Assembly (NCBI GenBank): GCA_019009955.1
Contig: CM032230.1
Location: 10,093,501 to 10,157,500 of the forward strand
Source: Riptortus pedestris
Lineage: Eukaryota > Arthropoda > Insecta > Hemiptera > Alydidae
Length of the DNA: 64,000 nucleotides
Reading direction: 5' to 3'
Shown: in pieces, positions 21,600 through 35,807 of the stretch
How the letters are laid out: each line of letters opens with the position of its first letter
How positions within the stretch are numbered: the stretch's first letter is position 1
Made by a program: the position numbers and the translations under genes
The notes under the pieces: model-generated
The model's database searches: none
Seen by the model: only the letters and a program-made list of their open reading frames with translations
Told to the model about the DNA's origin: nothing

Positions 21600-22855
21600 T
21601 TTACCTGAATAGCTTAGTATCAAAAGCTGTAGTTCAGTGGAATGATTCAAACTTTTTCTGATATACTCGTAATAAATACTAACCTGAAATACATGGATGT
21701 TGGTTTGGGTTTGCCTTAAGGGAAATCAACTATTGAGGTCGTACTTGGAGATGACGAAAATGAGGTCCATTCAAAATTATATATATATAAAACCACTGCG
21801 TAACGGACATTTAAGTATTTGTTTAACATATTATTGTATTAGTATTGTATATGCAAGTTAGTCAAATGACCCAATATTTCCTGTAATATAGTAAATACTA
21901 ACCCTCAATACATGGTTGTCAGTCTGGGGTTTTCTTAAGTATTTTTATGACATAGTATAGTATTACTATTTTCGAGTTAGTAAAATGACTCAATATTTAC
22001 CTATAATAAAGTAAATACTAAGTATCCCACCCTGCATGGTTGTTATTAGTTCTTCATAAGTACCTATATAACGAAATTACTACATTGAATGTTTGTAAAA
22101 TGATTTAATACTTACCTATGATAAAGTAAGTATTATCGAGGAATATACGGTTGATAGTACGGGATTTTCAATAGTACCTGCATAACATAGTACTCCTACA
22201 TTATAAGTTAGTAAAATGTCTCAATATTTACCTATAATATAGTAAATACTAACTAACCCACACTGCATGGATGTTATTCGTTCTTCTACCTAAGTACCTT
22301 TATAACCAAATTACTACATTGAATGCTTGTAAAATGATTTAATACTCACCTATGATAAAGTAAGTACTAACGAGGAACACACAGTTGATAGTACTGGATT
22401 TTTATTAGTACCTGCATATCATACTAACATTATAAGTTAGAAAAATGACTCAATATTTACCTGATATAGTATTTACTAACCCACAATACACAGATATCAT
22501 TGGGTTTCAGTATTTACCTGTATATTACAGTATGACAATATTGAAGTTTAGTGGAATTACTCTGCATTACGTAAATTCTAATCTACAATACACGTCTGTC
22601 GTAGATATACCGTAAGCACCTTTATGCTATAGTAAAACATTCTTGAAATTTAGTTAAATGGTCCTAAGAATAAGTAAATACTAACCCGTTGTACGTAGAT
22701 GTTTGTATGGGTTCTGATGATTCTCCTGAATTGTGTATTATATAATAGTTCAGCTGGAATGGAACCATTACAAATTTCCTTATGACATTGTAAATACTAT
22801 GTTCAATACTCAGTTGATGGAATAGAGTTTCTTTATTCAACTGCATGGTGTATTA
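21600..22855. repeat. diverged ~115-bp satellite array
   Basis: The motif GTAAATACTAAC recurs at 21891, 22011, 22126, 22242, 22360, 22469, 22571, 22674 and 22790, with spacings of 102-120 bp, each followed by a CATGGTTG-type and a TTACCT-type block. Alternate units resemble each other more closely, suggesting a ~230-bp dimer. The array is interrupted by a mini-HINE at 21715 and a hAT-like element at 22856. Confidence 0.8.
21715..21811 (+). mobile_element. 97-bp mini-HINE inside satellite
   Basis: GCCTTAAGGGAAATCAACTA leads to GACGAAAATGAGGTCCATTC, a very short TA run and the 3' tip CACTGCGTAACGGACATT. Nearly the whole body is deleted. The flanks rejoin as satellite sequence (GGGTTT, then TTAAGTATTTG), which fits insertion at a TT site. 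Confidence 0.7.
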
Positions 22856-23492
22856 CTCGGGATTGCTAAACTGGTCGTTATCAACCCTTTGGGTCAAAAT
22901 CGCTTTCTCACATAAATGAGAACTGATTTTGGGGATAGACGAGTGCCAAAAATTGACCCCTATTAATTATCACAAGTTCTTATTTCAAAGTTTCAAGATA
23001 CTGCTTTAGTTGAGTTACGTCTATCAGCAAGTTATAAGGATGACTATATTGTACTAGGAACTATCACTATTGTACTTTTAAAGAAGTCAACAAGTCGGCT
23101 TTTGAGCGCGCACATGTTCATACAAGATGAAAATGGTCACCAGGTTCATCCATCATACTGAATTATTTATTATTTTATATTTACTTTGCGATTTTAATGT
23201 TCTTCAAAATAGTAATTACCTACTTAAGTATTTTTACGTAATTTGTATTAATAATTATTAATTACACTTGATATTTACTAAATTGTATGTTTATTTTTCT
23301 GTTACATTTTGATGAGAAAATGGTGTAATTTCTCATTTAACCAACCACAGTTTTTAAACTGTTATGTATTTTCTATCAATAAGGGGGAAAAAACTTGAGA
23401 TAGGATTTTGAAATTAATTTGGCTATGAGGTCTGAGCTATCAGTTCATTTTGGAAAAGGGGTCTCTTTTCTAAAATAGTTAGGGAATCCCTG
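22856..23492. mobile_element. hAT-like element with degenerate 8-bp TSD
   Basis: The left end CTCGGGATTGCTAAACTGG and the complement of the right end, CAGGGATTCCCTAACT, are similar inverted termini of hAT type. The flanks GTGTATTA (22848-22855) and GTGTAGCA (23493-23500) match at 6 of 8 positions. Satellite sequence lies on both sides. No transposase frame is present. Confidence 0.5.
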
Positions 23493-23500
23493 GTGTAGCA

Positions 23501-23640
23501 GAATGTTGCTATTTAGAAATGTAATCAAGATGCGCCTAGGAATATGTAAATACTAACCCGCAGAACACTAATGTTGGCTTTGGTTTTCGTATTTACCTAC
23601 ATGGCACACTGCCATAATGAAATTTGTTCTAGGGTTTTGT
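23501..23640. repeat. last unit of the ~115-bp satellite
   Basis: GTAAATACTAACCCGCAG at 23546 continues the array beyond the hAT-like insertion. Confidence 0.65.
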
Positions 23641-24997
<1,357 letters not shown>

Positions 24998-25074
24998 CAT
25001 GAAGCGAGTTTTGAAAAATTTCCCTAAATGTCCATCGATCCTACCCTGGAGATTACGATAATGAGGTTCATTCA

Positions 25075-25125
<51 letters not shown>

Positions 25126-25606
25126 CTGTTACCACTCTAGCGGTCGCAATTTTTGTTTGATCGTTACCAAACTTCATATATAATCGTTTCATGTAAGAAG
25201 AAAAATCAAGTTCGTTAATGGCTGAAATCGGACCAGTGAGAGGGGGGGGGGGTTTAGAGGGAGGGATTTTTGAAAATAATCCAAATATCTCCGTTATTAT
25301 GCACCGGATCGAAAAATTGTATAGAAACAATCTTATTGCAAATTAAATTTACTATAAATATTGTTCTATACATCTATTCTCTATCTTGAATATTAACCGA
25401 GATATTTGCATTTGTATTGAGTGTGGTCGGCAGGAGTCGGCTATGTTCGGACTCTCCGCCGAGAGCTAGTGCGGCCGTTTTCGTAACTGTTCGTCCCTCG
25501 TGAATAGGTTTAGAGATTCCTTACTACTGTTATTATTAGGCAGATTCCTCTATTGTGAAACTTCACGTTGGGAAAACTGCTTAGTTTACGCAGCCCCTTT
25601 TTGATG
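24998..25606 (+). mobile_element. HINE copy, C type
   Basis: It starts just inside the 5' segment (AAGCGAGTTTTGAAAAATTT), then the (TA)n core 25080-25122, CACTCTAGCGGTCGCAA, the G-tract and the C-type segment. It ends in ACTGCTTAGTTTACGCAGCC. The 5' tip is replaced by the (CT)n tract. Confidence 0.8.
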
Positions 25607-25725
25607 ATTTTGTAAATAAATACGTACTCATTGCGGGGGATCCAACCTGTGCCTCAGTCTCCCAAATCTATTAGGATCGTCACCTTAACTCACATACCCA
25701 ACCTAAACTCCTTTGGATTATTTCA
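25607..25725 (-). mobile_element. possible tRNA-derived SINE head
   Basis: The complement has GGGTATGTGAGTTAAGGTG and, about 55 nt later, GGTTGGATCCC, spaced like A and B boxes of a tRNA-type Pol III promoter and similar to the SINE head at 7.0 kb. The tail is not visible. Confidence 0.4.
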
Positions 25726-26179
25726 CTCACTAATATCAACACTATCTCACCTAAAGAATGGGCTTTAGATTGAACTAGCATAGCTGCTAAGAAACGAACC
25801 CAAGGAAGAAACATTCATTCACAACGTACAAACAAATGATCGAACGGACATGCACTAACAAAGGAACCGTGTGGATAATTGGTCCATTGAAATTATGTTT
25901 TTCCCTTTCTTTACGGTTATGCAATTGTTGCAGTTTCAACTGATTTTTGGACGTACTTGATTGCAGAGGTAGGCCAAATTAATTAGAAATGAAAATAAGA
26001 AATAAAGATTTAAAACCATCTCATTAGAAATGGCATTTCAAAAAAAATTACTTTGAGACACTTTAGTCAAATACAAACGATATTTCAAAACTTTTCTTAG
26101 AATAAGTATCACAAAACAACCCTAACAATAGTTAACAAAAATCAACAATTATACAAAAAAAATACACAATATTTGCATT
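25726..26179. other. AT-rich spacer
   Basis: I see no repeat family, gene or notable motif here. Confidence 0.4.
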
Positions 26180-26274
26180 TTAGCAAATTTCTCTTGATTG
26201 AAATAGTAATAGTATCATGTTCAAGATTTGGGAAATTCCCTTAATTTACACGGCCGCTAAGTGATGGACTTATC
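26180..26274 (+). mobile_element. HINE 3' end, diverged
   Basis: TTTGGGAAATTCCCTTAATT, then CACGGCCGC and GATGGACTT, match the 3' arm, hairpin site and terminus. Confidence 0.55.
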
Positions 26275-26978
26275 GAAATTTTGTGATCATTAGTACCAAC
26301 CTAATAGGAAGTTCTTTCCTAGATAGTACTAGTGGATACTCATGGGCGAATAATAATGCAAATTAGAGTAAATAAGCTAGTTAGTAGTATATAAAGATTG
26401 TCCAGTCTTCCTGGAGAGCATTGCTTCCTTGAGCAAGAGGGAACAGAGGAGATCGTAGGCCAGGGTCAGCTATAGAGATGCTACCCGCATAGCAAGTATG
26501 TACACCTCCCACCTTCCGTGTCCGGGAATCCTCCGTCTATTGTAGATATCTGCCAAGATATTGTACCAGCTGATCCTCTTCACATATTTCAGATGGTCAT
26601 CAGACAACCTGGTTCCTCATATACATATATTTTCGGTTGGCGTTACAGACCTTAATGATCTTGAGCTTCCGGATTGGACTCGAGAGATTCGTGATCAGAC
26701 TTCTTACGTAGCAAATGATCAACTCGTACAACCTCCGTTAACCATGGAGGACCTGGGATAAGACTGATGGGTCTCAATATACCTAGCTAAGGGGCAATGG
26801 TCAAATCACTGTTAGCCAGTCAACAGGATCTAGGAGAGTCAATGTACTTTGTCATACCTACTGTATTATTCACTAGACTCCCACCATTACACTTCCACCG
26901 CGACACCATTGCCCTATCAGTTTTTGTTAAATTTAATGTAGACCTACCATCCAAATCGTAAAAACAAAATTATAAAAA
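26275..26978 (+). other. low-copy island with TATA box
   Basis: TATATAAAG at 26388-26396 lies about 31 bp before GCATTG, which could be an initiator. Downstream sequence is less AT-rich than average and includes a 66-codon frame (26561-26761) with VTDLNDLELPDWTREIRDQT. This may be a degenerate LTR or the remains of a gene. I found no matching second LTR and no reliable TSD. Confidence 0.25.
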
Positions 26979-27924
26979 TGTTCGTCTCGCAGGAGCTCGG
27001 TTAACTAAGCAGATTTCCCACGTGCGCGACGTATTTGAATTTATCTCAAAACATAAAATTTCATTGAGAAAAATATTTTGTATTTATGCTTCAAATAGAT
27101 TGCTTCATAATATAACAGCTATTTGTTAATATGGTATGAGTAGGAGTGGGGGTTATATAATTATATAACTATGTATGTTAAACAAACAACTAATATAAAA
27201 CCAATACAACATTTCGCAGTTGTACCCTAAAAAAATGTAATTTACATTCCAAAAGCGAGGTGAGGAAAACTTCCGCTATCACACGATATGAAAATTCAGC
27301 ATGATTTAGAACTATCATATAACTCTACACAACATCATTGGTCATAATATTACTATATTAAAAAAACTTTAATAGGTGCTAATACAATTTCCAACTTAGT
27401 TTTTAGCGTATATCTCGTGCATAATTCGTTGTACGACAGTGCATGTAATAAAAATTACTCTAATTAACAAAATAAACACCTTTTGTTATATGCGTTTTTG
27501 CCAAAAACCGAAGCGAAATATCGTGATTTTTCATTTCTCCCTTATAACCCCCACTCCTGTTCGCCCCAGAGAATATTAGTATAGCCCATAGTCTAAGATA
27601 GGTTAGTAGTAATATACATACCAAGTTTCATAAAATTCGGTCAAGTAGTTTGGGAGTGAAAAGGTTAGAAACAAACAGGCACCAAAGCTACAAATTACAG
27701 ATATCGTATCTATAGCATGTGAAACGATAAAGTATCGAGAAATTTCGAGAAAAAAATAAATGTACAGACAGAGGTTACAATTATATATATATATACCCAG
27801 TTTTGAACGGAACTCGTTTTCGTCATCTCCTGGGTAGGATCGATGGAAATTTGAAGATATTGTTTGAACAATCGCGTCATGGGTACGACCTCAATAGCTG
27901 AGTTCTCTCAAGGGAAATCTGCTA
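26979..27924 (-). mobile_element. HINE copy interrupted by Helitron fragment
   Basis: The minus-strand 3' end is at 26979 (GTTCGTCTCGCAGGAGCTCG) and the 5' end at 27924 (GGGAAATCTGCTA). Most of the body is replaced by Helitron sequence that ends in the short TA run at 27781-27794, just before the HINE 5' segment (GTTTTGAACGGAACTCG). Confidence 0.75.
27390..27780 (-). mobile_element. Helitron 5' portion
   Basis: The complement contains AATTGTAACCTCTGTCTGTA at its start, then GAATTTTATGAAACTTGGTA and CCTTATAACCCCCACTCCTG-type sequence, collinear with the copies at 10.3 and 63.7 kb. The 3' hairpin end is missing. Confidence 0.65.
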
Positions 27925-28837
27925 ATACGTGGAGGTTCGATTCGCAGCAAGTGAGAACATAACTTCAAGAGTTCGCAACCAGACCGCGCTATTGCAGTAG
28001 CACTTAAGGTGGGAAAGGGAGTCTAAATTTCCACTGAGTGCCTCTCCATGGACTACGATTATGGCTTTCTTAGATCCCGTCTACTGGCAAATTGAGACAG
28101 GGTGAATAGACCACAGATTCCTCAAATAAAATGGGGCCCGCTAATCTACTTGAGGCAATTCATTCCAGGTCCTCTTGGTTAACAAATTAAAATGTTTATC
28201 TCGAATCCGGGCTAGCTATTGTCCTATCTCATTAATATTTCTTGTATTCCCTCTGATGGTTTATAAGAATAATTAGAAACTTTTATATGCCTATTATATA
28301 GAATTTCTCAATCACACCAGCTTCATATATTCTGCCCACATAATTCTTCTTCTACTGGAATTCCGAGTCGGCAAATGTTATGCAATCAAGAGTTATATGC
28401 TGCCATGCATTTAATTGCAAGAAATGCCCATTATTTCTAACATTTACCACTTATTCGAATTATTTGTCATTTATCAAATATACCATTAGCAATCAAATGT
28501 TGACCTTGAATTATGACCTCACTAGCAAGCAGTAGATATTTTTAAAAACTTTGTTCTAATCCCGACCAACGAAGCAGTTTGTCAGTTTGATAGAGCAGCA
28601 GACGTCGGGTGATGTCATACCATGTTTTATTCTCCATTTATCCCTTAAGATTCCACTGAAAATAAGACTTGAAATTAATTTTGACAGCCAAGTTGGAAGG
28701 TCAAATTTCAAAAACTGATATAATTATTTGTTCATGACTCTAAAACATAGTTTAAATAAATTATCGACAATAATAATTAATCTTCGACTAAGAATTAATT
28801 TGAGAAAGTTTAATAAGTTTAAGTCTAATGTCTCTTC
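27925..28837. other. low-copy spacer
   Basis: GGAGGTTCGATTCGCAGC at 27932 contains a B-box-like string and may be a SINE scrap. The remainder shows no repeat, and no ORF or promoter stands out. Confidence 0.4.
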
Positions 28838-29643
28838 TAGCAGACTTCCTTTAAGGGAAATGAGCTATTGATGTCCTACTAATGACTCGATTTTCGAAAA
28901 TAAATTTCAAATGTCCTTCAATCGTACCCAGGAGATGATGAAAATGAGGTCAGTTCAAAATTACTTAAATGTATATAAATATTTGTTAAAAATCAAGATT
29001 TGTTTGATCCTTACCAAACTCGATATTTAACCGTTTTATGTAAAGAGAAGGATCAATTTCGTTAATTGCTGAAATCGGACTTGTGGGAGGGGGGAGGGTT
29101 TAGAGGGGGGATTTTCGACAATTCAAAAAACCTCCGTACTATACGTCGGATCAAACAATTGTATGGAACCAATCTTATTGAAAATTCAATTCACTATACT
29201 TTTGTTATTCTATACTTATATTTTTCTGTTATATAATAAAGCACTTTATTCCAAACTTAAATTTCGAAATATTGTTTCCATGAGACCTTTATTATACGAG
29301 ATCCATGCAAACATTTTCTGCCCTTCCCTTTTCTTAAGTTCTTGAACTACTAAAATTTGATTGATTGAGATAACAATTATTTTGATTCATTATAAATTAC
29401 AGTGTTCATTGAAATTAATGTTATATTCTCATATATTTCAGTATTCGTTTTCCTTTCCAGTGAGAGCTTGGCAGACCTGTTTTTTTACATTTCAGGCACT
29501 AACTGTTGAGAGGTTATGAAAATTACCTGAAAGGTTTCTTATTGCCATTTGTATTATTCACTTAATATTCACGGTGGTGTGTTACCGGTATGTAGATTTA
29601 TCGATAGTTAAACTTCACGAGTGATACCTGCCTAAGGACCTTT
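28838..29643 (+). mobile_element. HINE copy, A type, TA core lost
   Basis: The 5' tip TAGCAGACTTCCTTTAAGGG, a degenerate core (AAATGTATATAAATATTTG), the G-rich tract and an A-type end are present. The 3' arm is strongly mutated (GATACCTGCCTAAGGACC). Confidence 0.75.
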
Positions 29644-30439
29644 TTTTATTTGGACCATCTCAGTAGCGTATTTCTAAGGGTAAATTCACTATGAAGGAAA
29701 TTGTTATTGTTATTTTCTTTATGTAAGTTAGTGTGAGGAATGTGATTGGTTAACAATGGAGAAGTATATTCTTCTAGGCAAGGTGGATAGTTTCTGGAAT
29801 ACAAATCCTACTCATCCAAGGAAAACCAACGCAAATCATTTATTCATCAGACGTACTTTTCCAACAGTGATTCTAGTCTCGATGAATCAGCTGATTTCCT
29901 GCTTAATTATGCGCTTCGGGGGAAAGGAAAGTGTCCCGGCCTGCTTGTGGCCGCGATTCGTTCGTCTTAACCCGACACCGAAAAATATAAAAATTACATG
30001 TGGATAATGGCGGTGGCTGAGTAAAGGGCGGAACTGACAGCGGAGCTAATATTGAAAGACCTTATTCCGAGTGATTGAGTTGGAACAAAGAGGGAGGGAG
30101 GCCTGGGGAACCGTGAAGTTTGGACATGGACACGCTGGATTGGCACTTACATAAATCACGGCTTTTGATTGAGGGAATAGCCGTCATTACACGGCCTCTG
30201 GGCAGCCTCGTTGCTTGTAATTAGCCCGCCTAGTGGTTCTCGTGCTCAGTGGCCTCCTCCCAAAACCACCTGCTAAGCAAAGAACTCACACTCTGCGGTC
30301 TTACACTGATGACATTATCCCACAATATATCTTTATTCGTCCCGTAATAAGAAGTCTATGTTAACAGTGCATGAATTTTAGTCCGAACATAAGATGTTTA
30401 TTGAAGCAGTATTGAGTACAAATGATGTCTCTCATCACA
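29644..30439. other. low-copy, GC-richer island
   Basis: 29900-30330 departs from the local AT bias and contains GGCCGCGATTCG, GGCGGTGGCTGAG and TTGCTTGTAATTAGC with no similarity to other parts of the window. A 83-codon frame (29756-30007) is not convincing. Conserved non-coding sequence or a UTR are possibilities; nothing proves either. Confidence 0.35.
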
Positions 30440-30800
30440 TTTACTACTGAAAACCAGAAAGTACGAATAACTCGCTTAATGTTTGAATTACGAGAAAATG
30501 CATAGAACTATAGTTGTAAAGCTTTAATATTTTAACATGATTAATTCTATCACATTTTTCGAAAAAAATGTAGACATTTTCGAAACAAGAAGGTAAAATA
30601 TTTATTGATTACGGCACCCCTGACCACTCCACAACCAATTGTCACGTCTCTTGCCTTTTTAAAATATCTAGGTTACATTCATATTAGAGAAAACATGAAG
30701 CAATGAGGAAACAACAGTTATAGTGAATAATATTTACAATAAGATTGATTCTATACTAGTTTTTGATCCAATGAATAATAACGGACATATTTTTAATTTT
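30440..30800 (-). mobile_element. diverged HINE body fragment
   Basis: GAAAACCAGAAAGTACGAAT, GCATAGAAC and ATTCTATC follow the order seen in other minus-strand copies (18.9 and 50.6 kb). Both ends are lost. Confidence 0.5.
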
Positions 30801-31792
30801 TGATTTTAACCGAATGCATTTCTCTTCACATAGACTTGTGTCAAACATAATTTTGTTGGCTCAACTTTTATGTCTCAGGGTTTTCAATAAAACGTACCGT
30901 TTCTAAAATAAAGATTTGTGCATTTTACGGCTAAAGGATGCATCTAATCGAACAATTTACCGATATAAACTCCTTTTAGAATGCGATTTTCTACAGGAAT
31001 ACTTTATAAAAAGTATGGCATTCCGTTGGAAGTTCCAAAGTTATAACCGCTGGAAAAGTACTGGGCAAGGTTACGAGGTTGAATAGGGGTTTAAAAGATT
31101 CCTCAGGGGTTACAATTGTGGCACACCAAGTCTCAGCCTTTTATTAATCCAATTGGCGATATTAAGGGGGGTGGCACGGGAACTTGGGACACCCTCTAGG
31201 ATAGTTCCTGATTCCCCAGTATCCTGATTCACTCCAAATCTCAAAAGAGATTCAGTTTTTGTGTCCAGTAGAAACAGATAATAAGCCTGTGTGAATTAGT
31301 TATGACCATAAGTCTTTGTCCATACACCATAACCAAAATAAGCTTGTTAATTATTATGACCATAAAATATTATTAGACCATAAGTTTACAAACCACTCTT
31401 GAATTTAGAAAAAACGTTTATTTTTTTGAATTCTATTGAGTGTTTACAATTTTATACAGGAGGAGTGTAAGAAGATGACTTGAGTTCCATCCTATCTTAG
31501 GTGTTTTGAGCCCCCCCCAAAAGTTCAGTATCTCTGAAATGCAAGAGTATATTTACATAATTCTGTCCACTTGTTGTGCACCATTGTTTGATACTACCTA
31601 CTATGGAGTGGGTTATTTACAATAATTAGTTTACATACAAAATAGTTTTTCCATACACAAATATAAAATCCATTTAACAAACAAGTGAATAATATATAAG
31701 AAATAAATGTGTAATAATGAGGAAAATAGTTAATAAAAAAACCAAAACAAATTAATGATAATGGAAAGTATTGTGGGATTACGTGACTTTTT
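30801..31792. other. low-copy spacer
   Basis: No repeat, gene or regulatory feature is recognised. One short C-run lies at 31511-31518. Confidence 0.4.
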
Positions 31793-32342
31793 AGCTGCTA
31801 TAGGTCGTACTCATGACGCGATTTTCTAAAAATGTCTTCAAATGTCCATCTATCCTACCCAGGAGATGACGAAAATGAGGTCCGTTTAAAATTATATATA
31901 TATATATATGTCTATTAACGCTCTAGCGGTCGCAATTTTTGTTTGATCGTTACCAAACTTGATATTTAAACGTTCTATGCAAAAAATAACAGACCAAGTT
32001 CGTTAATGGCTGAAATCGGACCAGTGAAAGGAGGGTTTAGAGGGGGGATTTACGACATTTCGAAATATCTCCGTTACCATACGTCAGATCAAACAATTGT
32101 ATAGAACCAATCGTATTGCAAATTATATTTACTATAAATATTTTTCTACATATTTATTTTCTATCTTGAAAATTAACCCAGATATTTGCATTTTATTAAA
32201 TGTGGGCCGATAACGGACGAGTGAGTTTCCCGCCAAAAGCTAGTTCGGCCGTAACTGTTTGGCTCTCGTATGTAGATTTCTCTATTGTATAATTTCACGT
32301 GGAAATCTGCTTAGTTTACGCAGCCCCTGCGCAACGGACTTT
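31793..32342 (+). mobile_element. HINE copy, C type, short core
   Basis: It runs from CTGCTATAGGTCGTACTCAT through a (TA)n of about 16 bp, CGCTCTAGCGGTCGCAA and the C-type segment (CGATAACGGACGAGTG) to GGAAATCTGCTTAGTTTACG and CAACGGACTT. The first ~25 bp of the 5' tip are missing. Confidence 0.85.
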
Positions 32343-33261
<919 letters not shown>

Positions 33262-33381
33262 TTTTGAACGTACCTCATTTTCGTCAACTAGGTAGGATCG
33301 ATGGACATTTGAAGAAAAATGTCAAAAATCGCGTCCTGAGTCCGACCTCAATAGCTGATTTCCCCGAAGGGAAATGTGCTA
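33262..33381 (-). mobile_element. HINE 5' segment only
   Basis: ATTTTGAACGTACCTCATTT through AATAGCTGATTTCCCCGAAG to the tip. Everything on the far side of the core is absent. Confidence 0.85.
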
Positions 33382-33428
33382 TAAGGGTGTAACCTATTGA
33401 TAACCCGTCTCTTTTAGCCTCAGCAGCA
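33382..33428 (+). mobile_element. SINE body fragment
   Basis: GGGTGTAACCTATTGATAAC and CCGTCTCTTTTAGCC correspond to the GGTGGTAACCTGTAGATAAC and CCGTCCCAATTAGCC of the SINE. Confidence 0.55.
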
Positions 33429-33548
33429 CAAAAAGAAACAATAAATAACAACTATATTGTTAAAATATATTAAACAGAAAATTGTTGAAACCAATAGCAA
33501 TATCAATATTATAGAGTAAGTGTGGTATTTAATTCGTTCTAGCCATAT

Positions 33549-33550
<2 letters not shown>

Positions 33551-33598
<48 letters not shown>
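33551..33598. repeat. (CA)n microsatellite
   Basis: About 24 CA units in AT-rich unique DNA. Confidence 0.95.
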
Positions 33599-33600
<2 letters not shown>

Positions 33601-34218
33601 AAAAACAAAACAAAGTAAGCTGCCCTCTATCTGTCAAGGGTAGCCTCCATATCTGCCTTTTGGAGTCAATATTACAAATTTTGATTGATATTTTATAGTA
33701 ATATTAACTTGTGTAGGGAATTATGTTAAGGGAGGAGCTTAAATTAAACTTTACTCTTGTATAAATGGAAGTTTAATATTCCAATGGATACTTTGAGAAT
33801 GTGCGTATGCACATCTTCTTTAGTTCTTCTTTCTTTATACCTAGATCTTCCAGGTATGCGCTGTTCATTTGGGAATAATTCCTCTGGATCTAAACAGCAG
33901 ACCAGTTTGGATATATAATCATACAACGTTCTTTGTTTACCGCAAACGCAGTTAATTCCAATTTTTTCGATTGTTAAATTATATAAATATTAAATAAAGA
34001 AATATGTTATGGACTTGTATGAAGCAAACGCCCTTATTCCAAGAATAGATTACTATATTTCCAATATTTCTTACAATTTTGTTCAGTGTTGTGTGAAATG
34101 AAAGTGAGCGCCTTCACTCCTTCTATCCTTTTTGTCAAATCGAAACGGTGTAAGAAGGAAATGTATTTCTACTCCCACATAGTTACGAGCCATAGGTTTA
34201 CTATTGAAGGCTATATAA
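33599..34218. other. spacer
   Basis: AT-rich. A minus-strand 60-codon frame (33744-33926) is not recognisable, and no repeat landmarks are seen. Confidence 0.35.
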
Positions 34219-35794
34219 ATGTCTGCCTCGAAGAGGCTCCATGAACTAAGTAGATATCCCACGTGTTAATAACCAATTTCCAGACAAGAACTTAAAATAA
34301 GAATTGGTGACGCCATCATACAATGAATTTACACGTATATTGAATAATAAATGTCTCTTGAAAACCATATTTGTTATTTAAGCTCAGAATAAAGTGGTTC
34401 ATTGCATAATACCTTATTGGTTATATGACATGAGTAAGAGTCGGGATTTGCTGACGGCTGAAAATAAGAAATGTAAATATCTCGATTAATATTCAAGATA
34501 GATAAAAGTAATGCATAACATTTATAGAAGACTAATCAAGGCATATACAATATTACTTATAGTAAACTAATCGAGTGATGCATATCATTTATAGAAGACT
34601 AATCGAGTATTATACTATAATATTTATAGAAAACTAATCGGGAGATATTCTATAACATCTATATAACACTAATGGAGCGAAATAAAGATTTATAGATACA
34701 AACCTTTATAGAAGACTAATCGAGTGATATACTATAACATTTATAGAAGACTAATCGGGTGATATACTATAACATTTATAGAAGACTAATCGAGTGATAT
34801 AAACCTTTATAGAAGACTAATCGAGTGATATACTATAACATTTATAGAAGACTAATCGAGTGATATACTGTAACATTTATAGAAGACTAATCGGGTGATA
34901 TACTATAACATTTATAGAAGACTAATCGAGTGATATAAACCTTTATAGAAGACTAATCGAGTGATATACTATAACATTTATAGAAGACTAATCGAGTGAT
35001 ATACTATAACATTTATAGAAGACTAATCCAGTGAGAAAAACCTTTATAGAAGACTAACCTTTAACAAATAAATATATATTCTATTCTATATTCTAATCGA
35101 GTGATATACTATAACATTTATAGAAGACTAATCGAGTGATATACTGTAACATTTATAGAAGACTAATCGAGTGATATACTATAACATTTATAGAAGACTA
35201 ATCGAGTGATATACTATAACATTTATAGAAGACTAATCGAGTGATATACTATAACATTTATAGAAGACTAAGCGAGTGATATACTATAACATTTATAAAA
35301 GACTAAGCTAGTGATATACTATAACATTTATAGAAGACTAATCGAGTGATATACTATAACATTTATAGAAGACAAATCGAGTGATATACTATAACATTTA
35401 TAGAAGACTAATCGAGTGGTATACTATAACATTTATAAAAGACTAAGCTAGTGATATACTATAACATTTATAGAAGACTAATCGAGTGATATACTATAAC
35501 ATTTATAGAAGACAAATCGAGTGATATACTATAACATTTATAGAAGACAAATCGAGTGATATACTATAACATTTATAGAAGACTAATCGAGTGGTATACT
35601 ATAACATTTATAAAAGACTAAGCTAGTGATCAACAATAACATCTATATATAGACTAATCCAGTGAAATAAACATTTATAGAAGAGTAGTATATTCACAAT
35701 GGAGGAGATATTTTGAATTTTCAAAATTCCCTCTTCTAACAACCTCGCCCCCCCCCCAAATTGGCCCGATTTTAGGCGTTAACGACTTGTTCTT
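34219..35794 (-). mobile_element. HINE copy expanded by an internal minisatellite
   Basis: The 3' end (complement of AACTAAGTAGATATCCCACG) is at the left, with B-type body and ATATCTCGATTAATATTCAA to 34514. The body then resumes at 35685 (GGAGGAGATATTTTGAATTT, CTCGCCCC tract, TTAGGCGTTAACGACTTG). The 1.17 kb between is a 35-bp tandem array. The 5' half beyond the G/C tract is cut off by the next HINE. Confidence 0.8.
34515..35684. repeat. 35-bp minisatellite, about 33 units
   Basis: The unit reads GAGTGATATACTATAACATT followed by TATAGAAGACTAATC. A 31-bp variant (GATATAAACCTTTATAG) recurs in the left third. A GACTAAGCTAG variant at 35301, 35441 and 35616 is spaced 140 and 175 bp apart, which indicates higher-order multiples of the 35-bp unit. 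The seed AACATTTATAGAA is a normal HINE body string. Confidence 0.9.
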
Positions 35795-35807
35795 CAGTTT
35801 TATGTAA

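Noticed and set aside
26275..26978. Second solo LTR
   Set aside because: A TATA box is present, but no TG...CA ends with a consistent target duplication could be found.
34515..35684. CRISPR-like array
   Set aside because: Units are contiguous 35-bp repeats without spacers, inside a eukaryotic transposon.
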